64,000 nucleotides of DNA from UBA1737 sp964474685 (GCA_964474685.1 CAYYTE010000001.1:1-64000); one strand, 5' to 3'. Counted from the first letter of the stretch, positions 29,401-38,923 are shown. The notes: generated by a model not told the origin, from the sequence alone. Numbers and translations are program-made.

Positions 29401-30030
29401 GGAACAGGACTTGCGGGTGACTACAAAAAAGGTGTTGAAACTTACAAGACAGATGCGGTAGTAAACCAAATCGCTTCGCTTGAAAAGTTAAATTCTGAAG
29501 GTATTACATCATTGAATTTATATACTCCATATGATTATGCATTTAAGTATACAAAGAATGCTCAAAGCATTCCTTACCAAGCAACTCAATATGAAATATT
29601 AGATTATTCAGTTCCTTTCTACCAAATGGTTGCAAGTGGATTATTTGATTATTCAGGATTAAGTGTTAATGCAAATTCCGAACAAACCCTTCAAAAACAT
29701 ATTATGGATATGATTCAAACAGGTTCAAATATGTCCTTTACATTCTCTTATGATTCGCCATCTGCGCTATTACAAAGTGATTATAATACTTACTATTATA
29801 CTTTATATACTGAGTGGCTTGAAGAAGTTCAATCTGCATATAATCAATTAAATTCACTAGGTATCAGCAAGTGTAGACTTGTTAATCATGATCGTCTTGC
29901 AAATAATGTTTATGAGGTTACTTATAAGAGTGATAATCAAACAATACGTATTTTATTAAATTATAATCAAGCTTCCGTAACTGCAAAAGGATATACAATT
30001 CCAGCCGCAAGTTATGTACTTGAGGATTAG
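26446..30030 (+). CDS. DUF5696-like large membrane-anchored protein
   Basis: 1194 aa. One N-terminal membrane helix (about 28-50) and a very large outside portion. The VIPDGSGAILNHDNN stretch (about 648-662) and the later FYFGWRN and NELGTGLAGDY stretches agree with the DUF5696 proteins that travel with sugar-ABC permeases; a glycosidase-like barrel is suspected for that family but I see no proven catalytic pair. The start is GTG 26446, chosen because AGGAGGTGAT (26431-26440) is placed ideally and the ATG inside that site is closed at once by TAG. Confidence 0.6.
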   Translation: MKRVKTVKEKEVKIKSEKIVRKNLIGSFIRRALWIMVSVAIVLCVIIFFVGEMESSANTTKNQFSNEYWEKLEGFKTYQEYANETLKYDMTSKEYILPYQKNATDEEKVRSARYLEEGKKITAGFNAKLNETQLLYNKLIDVFKGTKAEWLYIVLGVNTFTSYSETIEKDVLSMGCTLTEQQITALIASRKNVFETIVKSGYTGSITHFLEVCIGNSKLETSSYKSAVASGYKKTINEWVLETAGIALETTSDAYALFTEKGFTGTVNEFKEYLKNYQDGDCIQVIMADYDTFTMTVVEAARALYNDSGSDTRKDCYKEVSTYDIELAAEYEEIIDYNSKLMEILEDMNLPEWKSYFANTLLGFKKVLENESYEFWFNVGLTSFKLVEKSTKTEWYSNPQTDDENASKSTIQSQKSILNVSFSKLASKSGTYGSYEYSVSRVNMSNDPLDPDFKVFIDEDNSRVQVIYHLATRGIDYTYFPKDISEVRMNEIIAQSATRKEQGLTTHSLLDKKDNIAAAAYKKLINGYYKLITTEDAQNEFGYNYYEIADKYENMSLQIRNSLYEWMYNWCGYNADDLMKDNLEFNNETSVSNPDYTIAISYTLTDSGLEVSVPGNAIKENSEYPITTVDILPYFTATHQGIEGYTVIPDGSGAILNHDNNKTNYVKYSKRVYTTDLTKTTYVKTSDIEDLMFPMYAVVNTGNSSGILVEGLESSAQLALTADVSGRIDSYNQNYYTAYLREVQKVVIGSSYYKNELNKWTNRRMSSDVVLKYTPLQTDELSYSGVALKYRDILVNRYGLKNNDTTDTPVLDMDIIGSYSYTEHFLGIPYTAKSQLTTIDQLSEMIDTYLAMNIQHINAFYFGWRNTALKDVTFSSIKVSSLIGGKKKLIALTEEYKNNVTLYPYVNFGEVNKYQESFGNFHYTTRGVSGSYVVRQPYNLNSNVYDKTKPTIQVISPRYYLTFATELSENYSKTLGLNTLSVNELGTGLAGDYKKGVETYKTDAVVNQIASLEKLNSEGITSLNLYTPYDYAFKYTKNAQSIPYQATQYEILDYSVPFYQMVASGLFDYSGLSVNANSEQTLQKHIMDMIQTGSNMSFTFSYDSPSALLQSDYNTYYYTLYTEWLEEVQSAYNQLNSLGISKCRLVNHDRLANNVYEVTYKSDNQTIRILLNYNQASVTAKGYTIPAASYVLED

Positions 30031-30039
30031 GAGGAAAAA

Positions 30040-31071
30040 ATGACTGAATTACAACCGAATTTAATCCAACCGGCTATTGTTCAAAAACCGAAGAAGAAAA
30101 AACATCACCTTCGTTATGATCAACAAAAAGTCGCAGTTAGTTGGTTATTTTTACTTCCTTGTTTAATCGGATTTATCATATTCTTTGTTTATCCCTTAAT
30201 TATGTCTTTCATTTATTCTTTTTCAACACTGGACTTATCCGCTTTAGCAAAAGGTGAATCTTACATTCACTTTGGACAAGCATTTACCGAAAGTGCAATT
30301 AAGAATAATGATTACTCAAATCCTATTACAGGATGGTATGGTTTTTTCTATAATTATATTTATGCTTTAACGATTAATGCGGACTACCCTGTTCAATTAT
30401 GGACTACATTCTATACAACGGTATTAGATACTGCTGTTATTACAATATTTAGTTTATTAATTGCAGTCATGTTAAACGGAAAGTTCCGTGGTCGTACAAT
30501 TGTTCGTGCTATCTTCTTCTTACCAGTTATACTAAACTCAGAAGCTGTTAGCCAAGCAACCGAAGCGGCTTCCGCATTAAGTAATGTTTTGAATCAAGAT
30601 AATTCAGCTCTAACGAACCTATTTGATATGAAGGTCTTCCTTCAAGGGGTCTTTGGTAATAAAGCCTGGGCCAATACACTGATAGGGTTCTTAAGTGGAA
30701 TTACAACAGAAATATACAATACAATTTCTTATTCAGGTATTCAAATTTTAATATTCCTTGCAGCGATTCAATCGGTTCCTGCTCATTTATACGAAGCAGC
30801 CAAAATGGAAGGTGCTACGAAGTATGAAATGTTCTGGAAGATTACGTTACCAATGGTTTCTCCGATGATTGTTACTGTTGTTGTTTATACTATTGTGGAT
30901 AGTTTCTTACGTTCAAAGATTAACAATGTTATTGATTTACAATATAAGAATTCACAATATGGATATCATGCGGCGATGTCATGGATATATCTATTAGTCT
31001 CAGGACTACTATTATTAATTGTTGTGGGAATTTTATCAAAGGTGGTGTTCTATTATGATGACAAAAAATAA
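30040..31071 (+). CDS. sugar ABC transporter permease, MalF type (second pair)
   Basis: 343 aa with six membrane helices and the coupling loop YEAAKMEGATKYEMFWKITLP (about residues 252-272). A long periplasm-side loop (about 65-120) follows the first helix. With the gene at 31055 it makes a second permease pair in the same operon, which means that the operon encodes two importers or one of unusual subunit composition. Confidence 0.9.
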   Translation: MTELQPNLIQPAIVQKPKKKKHHLRYDQQKVAVSWLFLLPCLIGFIIFFVYPLIMSFIYSFSTLDLSALAKGESYIHFGQAFTESAIKNNDYSNPITGWYGFFYNYIYALTINADYPVQLWTTFYTTVLDTAVITIFSLLIAVMLNGKFRGRTIVRAIFFLPVILNSEAVSQATEAASALSNVLNQDNSALTNLFDMKVFLQGVFGNKAWANTLIGFLSGITTEIYNTISYSGIQILIFLAAIQSVPAHLYEAAKMEGATKYEMFWKITLPMVSPMIVTVVVYTIVDSFLRSKINNVIDLQYKNSQYGYHAAMSWIYLLVSGLLLLIVVGILSKVVFYYDDKK

Positions 31072-32143
31072 GCAAGAAGTAGAACCTATGAAAGAAACAT
31101 TCAAGGAAAGAAGCAAAAGACGCTACCAAGAAATTGTAAGAGAAATGAAAGACCCAGTTGAAAAAGCAGTTCGTGCTCAAAAAAGAGGCGACGCTGCAGC
31201 AAGTTTCCTTAGAGGATTTTTGCTATTTGGTTTATCTTTCGTTATTGTATTTCCTATCTTTCAAGAAATTACTTTAGCATTCCGTGACCCTACGGATTTA
31301 AACAATCCGCTTGTAAACTGGATACCAGAAAAGTTCTCGATTGTAAATATTCGAATTGCGGGGACACTATTAAACTTTTGGAGGTCTTTATTAAACAACA
31401 TTAAAGTATCGACCTTATCGACTTTAGGTACCTTATTTGCTACTTCTCTTGCGGGTTATGCCTTTGCAAGATTACGTTTCAAAGGTTCTAATGTATTATT
31501 TTGGCTCTTTATGCTTTGTTTAATTGTACCTCCTCAAGCAGTAGCTTTATCTCAATCTTTGTATTTTTCAAGTTTTGATATATTTGGTATTTTTAAAGCC
31601 CTTCTTGGTCATTCTTTAAAGATGAAAGGAGAAGGCAAAGATTATATCTTCTATATCTTGGCCTTTACCGGTCAAGGTATCAGGGCCTCCCTCTTTATAT
31701 TTATCTTTAGGCAATTCTTCCGTGGAATTCCAATTGATCTTGAAGAGAGTGCTCAAATCGATGGTGCGGGTGTAATTCGTACCTTCTGGAGTGTTATGTT
31801 ACCGAATGCCAGAGGTGCTATCACTACCGTATCCCTATTTGCCTTTGTATGGCAATGGAATGATGTATATTATACAAAAATGTATGGTATTTCAGGAGAC
31901 TCCTTCCCAATGATGACAATGAAATTAATCAACATTGCGGAATGGTTGGCGAACCTGTTAAAATCGCCTCAATTTAAACATTTATCCATGCTTGTTGGGG
32001 ATGACATAAGAGACAATCCGTTGTTTACTCAAATCATTTCGAACACAGCGGCACTTCTTATGATGACACCTTTATTAATCGCCTATATCTTTGTACAACG
32101 TTTGTTTGTTGAAGGTATTGAACGTACAGGTATTGTTGGATAA
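31055..32143 (+). CDS. sugar ABC transporter permease, MalG type (second pair)
   Basis: 362 aa with six membrane helices and the loop EESAQIDGAGVIRTFWSVMLP. ATG 31055 follows AAAGGTGG and overlaps the previous gene by 17 bp; an in-frame ATG at 31019 has no ribosome site and lies deeper within that gene. Partner of the permease at 30040. The long external loop near SLKMKGEGKDY is unusual for the family. Confidence 0.88.
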   Translation: MMTKNKQEVEPMKETFKERSKRRYQEIVREMKDPVEKAVRAQKRGDAAASFLRGFLLFGLSFVIVFPIFQEITLAFRDPTDLNNPLVNWIPEKFSIVNIRIAGTLLNFWRSLLNNIKVSTLSTLGTLFATSLAGYAFARLRFKGSNVLFWLFMLCLIVPPQAVALSQSLYFSSFDIFGIFKALLGHSLKMKGEGKDYIFYILAFTGQGIRASLFIFIFRQFFRGIPIDLEESAQIDGAGVIRTFWSVMLPNARGAITTVSLFAFVWQWNDVYYTKMYGISGDSFPMMTMKLINIAEWLANLLKSPQFKHLSMLVGDDIRDNPLFTQIISNTAALLMMTPLLIAYIFVQRLFVEGIERTGIVG

Positions 32144-32166
32144 TTTATAAAAAGGAGAAAAAGGAT

Positions 32167-32859
32167 ATGCAACATAAATTCATTAACAGTCGATTCTTTC
32201 AAATTATGGATTATATCCTACGGCTCATCATTTTGAATTTTCTTGTAGTGATTCCTTCTTTCTCCTTTTTTGTTTTATTTGGAATATTCTTTAAAGATTA
32301 TGCAAATTCTTACTTTATTTATCTAACTCTCATTCCAATGTTATTTTATTTATTTCCTGCTGTTGTAAGTTGTCATGATGTGATAAAACAATATGAATGT
32401 AATGAGACCAATACAATATTTAAAGATTTCTTTAAGTCTTTTAAAAAACATTATGTAAAAAGTCTTCTTATATCGCTTCTTATCTATCTTGCTATTTATT
32501 TACTTATGTATAGTAGTTACTTTTTCTATAATAACCTTGGGAAAGGAATCTTGTATCTAGTAGGATTAATTCTTGATGCATCATTCTGGGTTATGTTTAT
32601 CTTTATTCTAATGCATATCCCTTTAACATTTGTATATTTTGATGATTTAAGAATTATAGATACAATTAAAGTGAGTTTTGTGTTGGCCTTTAAATCTATT
32701 TTTAAAACTTTTGTAATGGTACTTTTATGTATCATTACAGTAGTTTTAGATATATGGAATAATTATTATTTATTTTTAGTGGGATTTTCCCTAATTATAT
32801 TTCTCAATGTCAAGATGAGTTTTGGACAATATATTAAAATATTAAGAAAGGTTGAATAA
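32167..32859 (+). CDS. DUF624 (YesL-like) membrane protein
   Basis: 230 aa with about five membrane helices and the N-terminal FFQIMDYILRLIILNFLVVIPSF pattern of the DUF624/YesL family, commonly found beside carbohydrate ABC permeases in Firmicutes. Function not established. AAAAGGAGAAAAAGG precedes the ATG. Confidence 0.75.
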   Translation: MQHKFINSRFFQIMDYILRLIILNFLVVIPSFSFFVLFGIFFKDYANSYFIYLTLIPMLFYLFPAVVSCHDVIKQYECNETNTIFKDFFKSFKKHYVKSLLISLLIYLAIYLLMYSSYFFYNNLGKGILYLVGLILDASFWVMFIFILMHIPLTFVYFDDLRIIDTIKVSFVLAFKSIFKTFVMVLLCIITVVLDIWNNYYLFLVGFSLIIFLNVKMSFGQYIKILRKVE

Positions 32860-32866
32860 ATTAAGT

Positions 32867-35053
32867 ATGAAAAAGATATTTAAACACTCGATGTTTATGT
32901 TATTATTTTTGTTAGCAGTTACATTTTGTACAACAACTGCTTTTGCTATTGATGGAGTGAAACTTGCTTATAAAGACGAGGAAAAGATTCTATCAAGAGA
33001 CCTTGCGGGTGGACTTGAGGTTCAAAAGAGTTACATAACAACTCAAAATCTAAAGAATCAATGGAATCAACAAACATATCAATATATTGATTTTTCAAAA
33101 GCATATAGTGATACCAAGATTGTTTCTTGGACAATGACTACTCCTGATGATTATAAACAAGGTACGATTCGTGATATGGCAACGGACTTCGAAAAGAAGA
33201 ATCCAGGTTGGCTTGTTGTTGCGGGTGTAAATGGAGGTTCATTTGATAACCGTGCTGCGGTGGGTACATATGAGCCAACAAATATGTCTTTACAAAATGG
33301 TGATTTAGTTGTAGGAGACGATCAATCATATATTGGAAGTGATGGTATCTTAAAAAATGGTATTATCGGTTTCAAGGAAGATGGAACATCCATTGTTGGA
33401 AGTCCAACGATGGGAGGCTATCAATTAGAAAATATAACAAAAGGTGTGAAAGTAGAAGCGTTAGCAAACGACGTTTCATCTACAGTTAATACATCCTTCT
33501 TCACGACAACATTGGATAAAGCTTGTGATTTAACAGGTTATACGGTTTATGAAGGTGAATATGAGTTAACTCGTAAATCCGATGGTGGTAATATCTTTGT
33601 AAGAGGAAAAATTACAAAACTATCGGATATTGTAAGACTTCAAACAGTAGTGAAATCAAAATTCTATGTAGCAACTAAAGATGAAAACTTCAAAATTAAC
33701 ATTGGTGATGAACTTCGTGGACAACGTGCTTTTACAGGTGAATGGAGTAATGTTACCAATGCGGTTGGAACTTTTGTTACTCAAGTATTAGGTGATAACA
33801 TAGTTTATAATTTAACGGATGCAGCATTCCACCCTCGTACAATTCTTGGTTTTAAAGAAGATGGAAGTTTTGTGATGATGGTTGTAGATGGACGTGCACC
33901 GAAACTTACTGACAGAAGATATGGTGTTACATTCCCAGAAGAAGCTATGTTAATGCAAAAAGTAGGATGTGTGGATGCTTACAATATGGATGGTGGCGGT
34001 TCTAGTGAAATGATTGTCCGGGAACAAAATGGTACATTTACTACCATTAACACTCCTTCCGATGGAACCAGTCGTGCGGATGGAAATGGCGTATTTGTTG
34101 TTATGAGAGATCCGGGTTTTGCAATTGATAATTTAGATTCTACAAGAGGAAGTTTAACAATAAAAAGAACAGATACACTATTTAGTAAAGATGTTTCAAA
34201 TATAAAAGCAACTATTGGTGATGTTACGAAAGATATGACAGGTAATTCCTTAACATTCGATAACCTAGACCAAGATAGCGATTATTCAATTTCTTTAACG
34301 TATGATATTAAAGATGGTGATGTTGTTAAAAATAGTAAATATATATTAATCGGTCAAACAAAAGAATTTGAATATCCTAAATCGGGGTTACACATATCGG
34401 ATATTACTAAAGATTCAATTACTGTGGTAAAAGATGATTTAGCTACTTCAAGTTGGATTCAAAATGTAGAAGTAGATGTATCGGGTATAAAACATTCAAT
34501 GGGAAATGCAAATACTCTTACAATTCCTGATTTAATTATGGATACATCCTATGATGTTACATTTAGTTATGATGTGGTAGATTTAGAGTACAATCGTACG
34601 TATCATGTAACAGAAGATAAATTTTCTATTCATACCGCAAATTATGATGTTCCAGTAATTGATACTTTTGAGGAATATAAAAAAGAAGACCAATATTTAC
34701 AAGTGAAGTATCGTTATAATGACCCTTCAAGTGTGGTTACGAGTGCATATCTATTATACAATGGAACGAAATTATCAATAACTGGCAATTCGGGTAAAGT
34801 TGAAATTCCTTCCTTTGATTTAAAAGCGAGTGCTTATACAATTCAACTTGTAATTGAGTATTTAGATAACGTAACAAATACGACAAAATCGGTTAAATCC
34901 ACAGTTCTTTCATATGAGAAAATCGTAGTAACAGACCCAATAACTCCTCCAACGGATGAGAAAAAAGGTTGTAAGAAAAATAGTATGGCAGAGATTATTC
35001 AAATGATTTCGGTAGTATCTATGGCATTTATGTTACTTCGTAAAAGACATTAA
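32867..35053 (+). CDS. secreted NAGPA-family phosphodiester glycosidase with C-terminal GCK anchor
   Basis: 728 aa. Signal peptide to about residue 27. The domain at about 60-420 matches the phosphodiester glycosidase family named for the animal uncovering enzyme, with HPRTILGFKEDG, VVDGR and YNMDGGGSSEMIV. Two or three fibronectin/Ig-like modules follow. The tail carries Gly701-Cys702-Lys-Lys-Asn, a hydrophobic helix and RKRH. Family members are expected to split sugar-phosphate diester bonds; in this setting MurNAc-6-phosphate or teichoic acid linkages are candidate substrates. I prefer ATG 32867 to the upstream TTG 32852, whose spacing to AAAGG is zero. Confidence 0.8.
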   Translation: MKKIFKHSMFMLLFLLAVTFCTTTAFAIDGVKLAYKDEEKILSRDLAGGLEVQKSYITTQNLKNQWNQQTYQYIDFSKAYSDTKIVSWTMTTPDDYKQGTIRDMATDFEKKNPGWLVVAGVNGGSFDNRAAVGTYEPTNMSLQNGDLVVGDDQSYIGSDGILKNGIIGFKEDGTSIVGSPTMGGYQLENITKGVKVEALANDVSSTVNTSFFTTTLDKACDLTGYTVYEGEYELTRKSDGGNIFVRGKITKLSDIVRLQTVVKSKFYVATKDENFKINIGDELRGQRAFTGEWSNVTNAVGTFVTQVLGDNIVYNLTDAAFHPRTILGFKEDGSFVMMVVDGRAPKLTDRRYGVTFPEEAMLMQKVGCVDAYNMDGGGSSEMIVREQNGTFTTINTPSDGTSRADGNGVFVVMRDPGFAIDNLDSTRGSLTIKRTDTLFSKDVSNIKATIGDVTKDMTGNSLTFDNLDQDSDYSISLTYDIKDGDVVKNSKYILIGQTKEFEYPKSGLHISDITKDSITVVKDDLATSSWIQNVEVDVSGIKHSMGNANTLTIPDLIMDTSYDVTFSYDVVDLEYNRTYHVTEDKFSIHTANYDVPVIDTFEEYKKEDQYLQVKYRYNDPSSVVTSAYLLYNGTKLSITGNSGKVEIPSFDLKASAYTIQLVIEYLDNVTNTTKSVKSTVLSYEKIVVTDPITPPTDEKKGCKKNSMAEIIQMISVVSMAFMLLRKRH

Positions 35054-35059
35054 GAAATT

Positions 35060-35090
35060 AAAAGTGGTATAGTTTCTATATCACTTTTTA
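35060..35090 (+). terminator. hairpin terminator or attenuator between the two NAGPA genes
   Basis: Arms 35060-35072 and 35076-35088 form a 13-bp stem with one G-T pair and a 3-nt loop, ending in T. Lying inside a co-directional pair, it may lower expression of the second gene or stabilise the upstream mRNA. Confidence 0.7.
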
Positions 35091-35105
35091 ATAAAGGAGA
35101 AAGCA

Positions 35106-37310
35106 ATGAAAATCTTTAAGAAATTAGCGATTCAAAGTTTATTCGTATTAGTTGCCTTAATTAGTTTAAGTTTTACGGGAAGTGTGACAGCTGAAATTAA
35201 CTTTGATAATTATATAAGAAACGAACAAAATATTACAACTACCTCATTAAATGGCGGAGTTACTTTACATAAAGAAACTGCCCAGACATATTCAACAGAT
35301 GCTTCTTGGCATAATCAAACAATTCAATGGGTGGATACACAAAAAGCTTTTACAGATGTATCTTTAGTTAGTTGGACTTATGCTTCCAAACATGATTGGA
35401 GTGCTCAAACAGTAGGTAGAATGGCTAAGAGTTGGGAAGATAATCATCCTGGTGAAATTGTAATTGCGGCTGTGAACGGAGACTTCTTTAATATATCTTC
35501 TACGGGAGAGCCTTTATCTTGTCATATTCAAGATGGAGATGTATTACAAGCAAGTAATGGAAATCCCAAAGATAAGGGTGGAAACGATTATCAAGGTGTA
35601 CTTGGTTTTAAAGAAGACAATTCCTATATTGAAGGAGTAGTTCCTTATGGGGATTACGTATTTGATATTCGTCATGGTAATGATACCTATGATACAAGAT
35701 TGACTGAGGTTACAACCAATAGTTTACCAGGAGAAACTGGCGTAGGTGTTTATACTACTTACTTTAATTCTTTTGGAAGAACCGATGATTTGACGGGCTA
35801 TAAAGTATATTTATGTAAATATGACTTATGTAGAGTAAGTGCTTGGTCGGGCCATAATATCTTTGTAAAAGGAAGTGTTTCTGAAGTCGTAGATTTAACT
35901 AGTTTAAAACCAAATGATGTGAAACTAAATGATTTCTATGTGGTTACAAAAGATTCAACAGTAATAAAAGAAATGGAAAATAGCACCTATGTTCGCTGTC
36001 AAAAAGATGTAACAGGCGAGTGGAGTGATGTTACCAATGCTTGTGGGTATATATATAAAATCCTTGACGATTCAAATATTGTTTACGATAAAATCATTCC
36101 TACAACGAATGGAGAGAATACTCACCCGAGAACCTCGATTGGATATAAAGCGGATGGAAGTGTAGTTCTTATGGTAAGTGATGGAAGAGGAGGAGATTCA
36201 ACCTATCGTCATGGATGTTCCTATAAAGAATCAGCCGCATTACTTGCGAAAGCTGGTTGTGTTGATGCCTTCAATTTAGATGGTGGTGGTTCAAGTGAAT
36301 TAATTGTTCGTGATGAATATGGTGATTTTAAAACGATTAATACACCGAGTGATAAATCCTCAAGAAGTGATGGCAATTGTTTATTACTTGTTATGAAAGA
36401 CCCAGGCTTTGCCTGTGCAAGTAAAGATTCAACAAGGACTTCTTTAACTGTTACAAGAAATGAAACCCTCTATTCTAAGAATGTTTCAAATATTCAACTT
36501 ACTATTAATGGGGTTACTCAAAAGATGACGGGGACTTCCTTTGTATTTGAAGGCTTACAAGATGATACTGAATATGATATTTATGTAGATTATGATATGG
36601 CTTATGGAGATAAAACAAAACACAATCAATACATATTACATGCGAAAACAAAAGACTTTTCTTCGCCTGAGGTAGATTTTTCGAGTCAAAAAGTTACAAC
36701 AACCGGTTTTAGTGTTGTGAATGATCACCCAGATATATGTACTTTAAAGAAGGTTTCTGTAACTATAGGTGATACAGTAAAAGAATTTAATGTTGATAAA
36801 AATAATTCAACTTGTATTGATATTACCGGTCTTACAAAAGGAACGGATTATAAGTATACTGTAACTTATTTGGTATATGATGAGTTAACAAAAAAAGACT
36901 ATGAATTTACAAGTGATGTATATAAAGTAACTACCCCTTCGTTTGAAGTACCATCCATATTAAAATTAAATCTTGTAGTTGCAAAGAAGTTTACGTTTGA
37001 ATATGCTTATTTAGATAATGATTCAAGAGTGATTGAAGCTTATATATTAATTGGAGAATCTAAGTACAATATAAGCTCCAAAGAAGGAACAATTGAAATC
37101 GCAGATGCTATTAAAAATACAACATATCCTGTACAACTTGTATTAAAATATACAAATGAAAAAGGGAACATAATTACGATTCAATCCGTATCTCAAGAAT
37201 ATACATATACACCGGCATCAGGCTGTAAGAAGAGTGTAAGTCAGGAAGTTTTCTCAATGTTGTCACTACTTGTACTTGCCTATGGTATTATTAAAAAAAG
37301 GAGTAACTAA
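35106..37310 (+). CDS. second secreted NAGPA-family phosphodiester glycosidase with C-terminal GCK anchor
   Basis: 734 aa and a tandem paralogue of the preceding gene. Signal peptide to about residue 29, NAGPA domain with AAVNGDFFN, HPRTSIGYKADG, VSDGRGG and FNLDGGGSSELIV, then Ig-like modules. The tail has Gly706-Cys707-Lys-Lys-Ser, a helix and KKRSN. The duplication is old, as sequence identity is only partial. Different substrates for the two copies are possible. Confidence 0.8.
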   Translation: MKIFKKLAIQSLFVLVALISLSFTGSVTAEINFDNYIRNEQNITTTSLNGGVTLHKETAQTYSTDASWHNQTIQWVDTQKAFTDVSLVSWTYASKHDWSAQTVGRMAKSWEDNHPGEIVIAAVNGDFFNISSTGEPLSCHIQDGDVLQASNGNPKDKGGNDYQGVLGFKEDNSYIEGVVPYGDYVFDIRHGNDTYDTRLTEVTTNSLPGETGVGVYTTYFNSFGRTDDLTGYKVYLCKYDLCRVSAWSGHNIFVKGSVSEVVDLTSLKPNDVKLNDFYVVTKDSTVIKEMENSTYVRCQKDVTGEWSDVTNACGYIYKILDDSNIVYDKIIPTTNGENTHPRTSIGYKADGSVVLMVSDGRGGDSTYRHGCSYKESAALLAKAGCVDAFNLDGGGSSELIVRDEYGDFKTINTPSDKSSRSDGNCLLLVMKDPGFACASKDSTRTSLTVTRNETLYSKNVSNIQLTINGVTQKMTGTSFVFEGLQDDTEYDIYVDYDMAYGDKTKHNQYILHAKTKDFSSPEVDFSSQKVTTTGFSVVNDHPDICTLKKVSVTIGDTVKEFNVDKNNSTCIDITGLTKGTDYKYTVTYLVYDELTKKDYEFTSDVYKVTTPSFEVPSILKLNLVVAKKFTFEYAYLDNDSRVIEAYILIGESKYNISSKEGTIEIADAIKNTTYPVQLVLKYTNEKGNIITIQSVSQEYTYTPASGCKKSVSQEVFSMLSLLVLAYGIIKKRSN

Positions 37311-37313
37311 AAA

Positions 37314-38897
37314 ATGAATTTAAAAAATGTAAATATAGATGAATTGATGAATTCTTTAACACTTGAAGAGAAGGTTGGACAAATGATTGGACTTGCCTTT
37401 TCGGGGACAGAATACAGTGAAGAATTAAAAATGCAAATTGAAAAAATTCAAGCAGGTTTAATTATCTATTTTAAAGACAATTGTGCTTCACCGAAACAAA
37501 TCTTTGAGTTGAATAAAATTATCAATTCTAAGGCCAAAATAGCCCCTTTTATTGCACTTGATCAAGAAGGGGGTATGGTTGCTAGGGTAACGGAGAAGAT
37601 TACGCAGTCGCCGGGAGCAATGGCAATTAGTGCTACGAATAATCCATTGAATTGTTATACTCTTGCTTATAATATGGGAAGAGAACTACATGATATTGGG
37701 TTTAATTTCAATTTTGCTCCGGATGCGGATGTAAATTGCAATCCCAAGAATCCTGTTATTAATGTCAGAAGTTACTCAGAAAATCCTGATGTTGTTGCAA
37801 CTTATGCTTTAGAGGCAGTAAAAGGCTATACAGAAGCAGGGCTTATGACTTCATTAAAACATTTTCCGGGTCATGGTGATACTGCAGTTGACTCACACTT
37901 AGGGTTACCTGTTGTTGATTTTACAAGAGATCGTCTGGATAAAATGGAACTTGTTCCTTTCAAGATGGCAGTAGACAAAAACTTACCGGGTATTATGGTA
38001 AGCCATGTAATGTTTACGAAGTATGATGATATATATCCATCTACATTATCGAGTAAGATTATAAAAGGTCTTTTAAGAGAAGAACTAGGATATAAAGGTT
38101 TAGTAGTAACGGACTCTTTAACTATGAAAGCTGTGTTTGATCGCTTTAGTTTAGAAGATATTGTTTTACATGGATTTAATGCAGGAAATGATATATTACT
38201 TCTCTGTGGAGCAAGAGATATTGCAATGCAACAAAAGTTCTTTGAAACAGCAGTAAGTCTTGTAAAAAATGGTAAGATATCAATTGACTTAGTAAATGAA
38301 TCCGTTCGAAGAATCTTAACATACAAACAAATGTTTGATTGTGGCAATATGGCAGAATTCTATTCGGATATCGAAGATGATTTGAATGTAATTGACCGAG
38401 TAAGATTTTCAGAAAAAGTAATGGAAGATGCAATTACTTTAGTAAAAGATGAGAATAAATTGTTACCAATTAAAAAAGAAGAAAAAGTGTTATTAGTGTT
38501 TCCAAAGATAAAAGTAGTAACACTTGCTGAAAATCCAGATGCTTCTTTGAACTCTCTTGCTGAATATTTACCTTTTAAAGTAGATAAATTATACCTTCCT
38601 ACAGATCCTACAAAAGAAGATAGTACTAATTTAGTGACTTTACAATCAAAGTATGATAAAATAATATATTGTAGTTATAATGCATGTTTTAATTGCAATC
38701 AAGCAGATTTAATTAATTCTCTTGATACGAATAAGCTACTTGTCATTGCGGTCCGCACACCATATGACGAGTTGGTACTTAAAGCAACTACATTCCTTTG
38801 TAGTTATGAAGCAAGTCCACTTGCTTTCAAAGCACTTGCTAAAGTTCTCACTGGAGAAATCAAACCAAAGGGAGTCATGCCGGTAACTTTAAAATAA
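37314..38897 (+). CDS. nagZ: NagZ beta-N-acetylglucosaminidase (GH3), cytoplasmic
   Basis: 527 aa, no signal peptide. The NagZ-specific motif KHFPGHGDT (182-190) with DSHLGLP and the nucleophile Asp267 in VTDSLTM are intact; LDQEGG and the later Gram-positive-type C-terminal domain are present. NagZ removes GlcNAc from muropeptides. In Bacillus subtilis NagZ is secreted, while here it is internal, so its substrates must be imported. It starts 3 bp after the NAGPA gene, tying surface and internal steps into one operon. Confidence 0.92.
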   Translation: MNLKNVNIDELMNSLTLEEKVGQMIGLAFSGTEYSEELKMQIEKIQAGLIIYFKDNCASPKQIFELNKIINSKAKIAPFIALDQEGGMVARVTEKITQSPGAMAISATNNPLNCYTLAYNMGRELHDIGFNFNFAPDADVNCNPKNPVINVRSYSENPDVVATYALEAVKGYTEAGLMTSLKHFPGHGDTAVDSHLGLPVVDFTRDRLDKMELVPFKMAVDKNLPGIMVSHVMFTKYDDIYPSTLSSKIIKGLLREELGYKGLVVTDSLTMKAVFDRFSLEDIVLHGFNAGNDILLLCGARDIAMQQKFFETAVSLVKNGKISIDLVNESVRRILTYKQMFDCGNMAEFYSDIEDDLNVIDRVRFSEKVMEDAITLVKDENKLLPIKKEEKVLLVFPKIKVVTLAENPDASLNSLAEYLPFKVDKLYLPTDPTKEDSTNLVTLQSKYDKIIYCSYNACFNCNQADLINSLDTNKLLVIAVRTPYDELVLKATTFLCSYEASPLAFKALAKVLTGEIKPKGVMPVTLK

Positions 38898-38923
38898 TTA
38901 GATAGAAAGAAGGATTTGGAATA

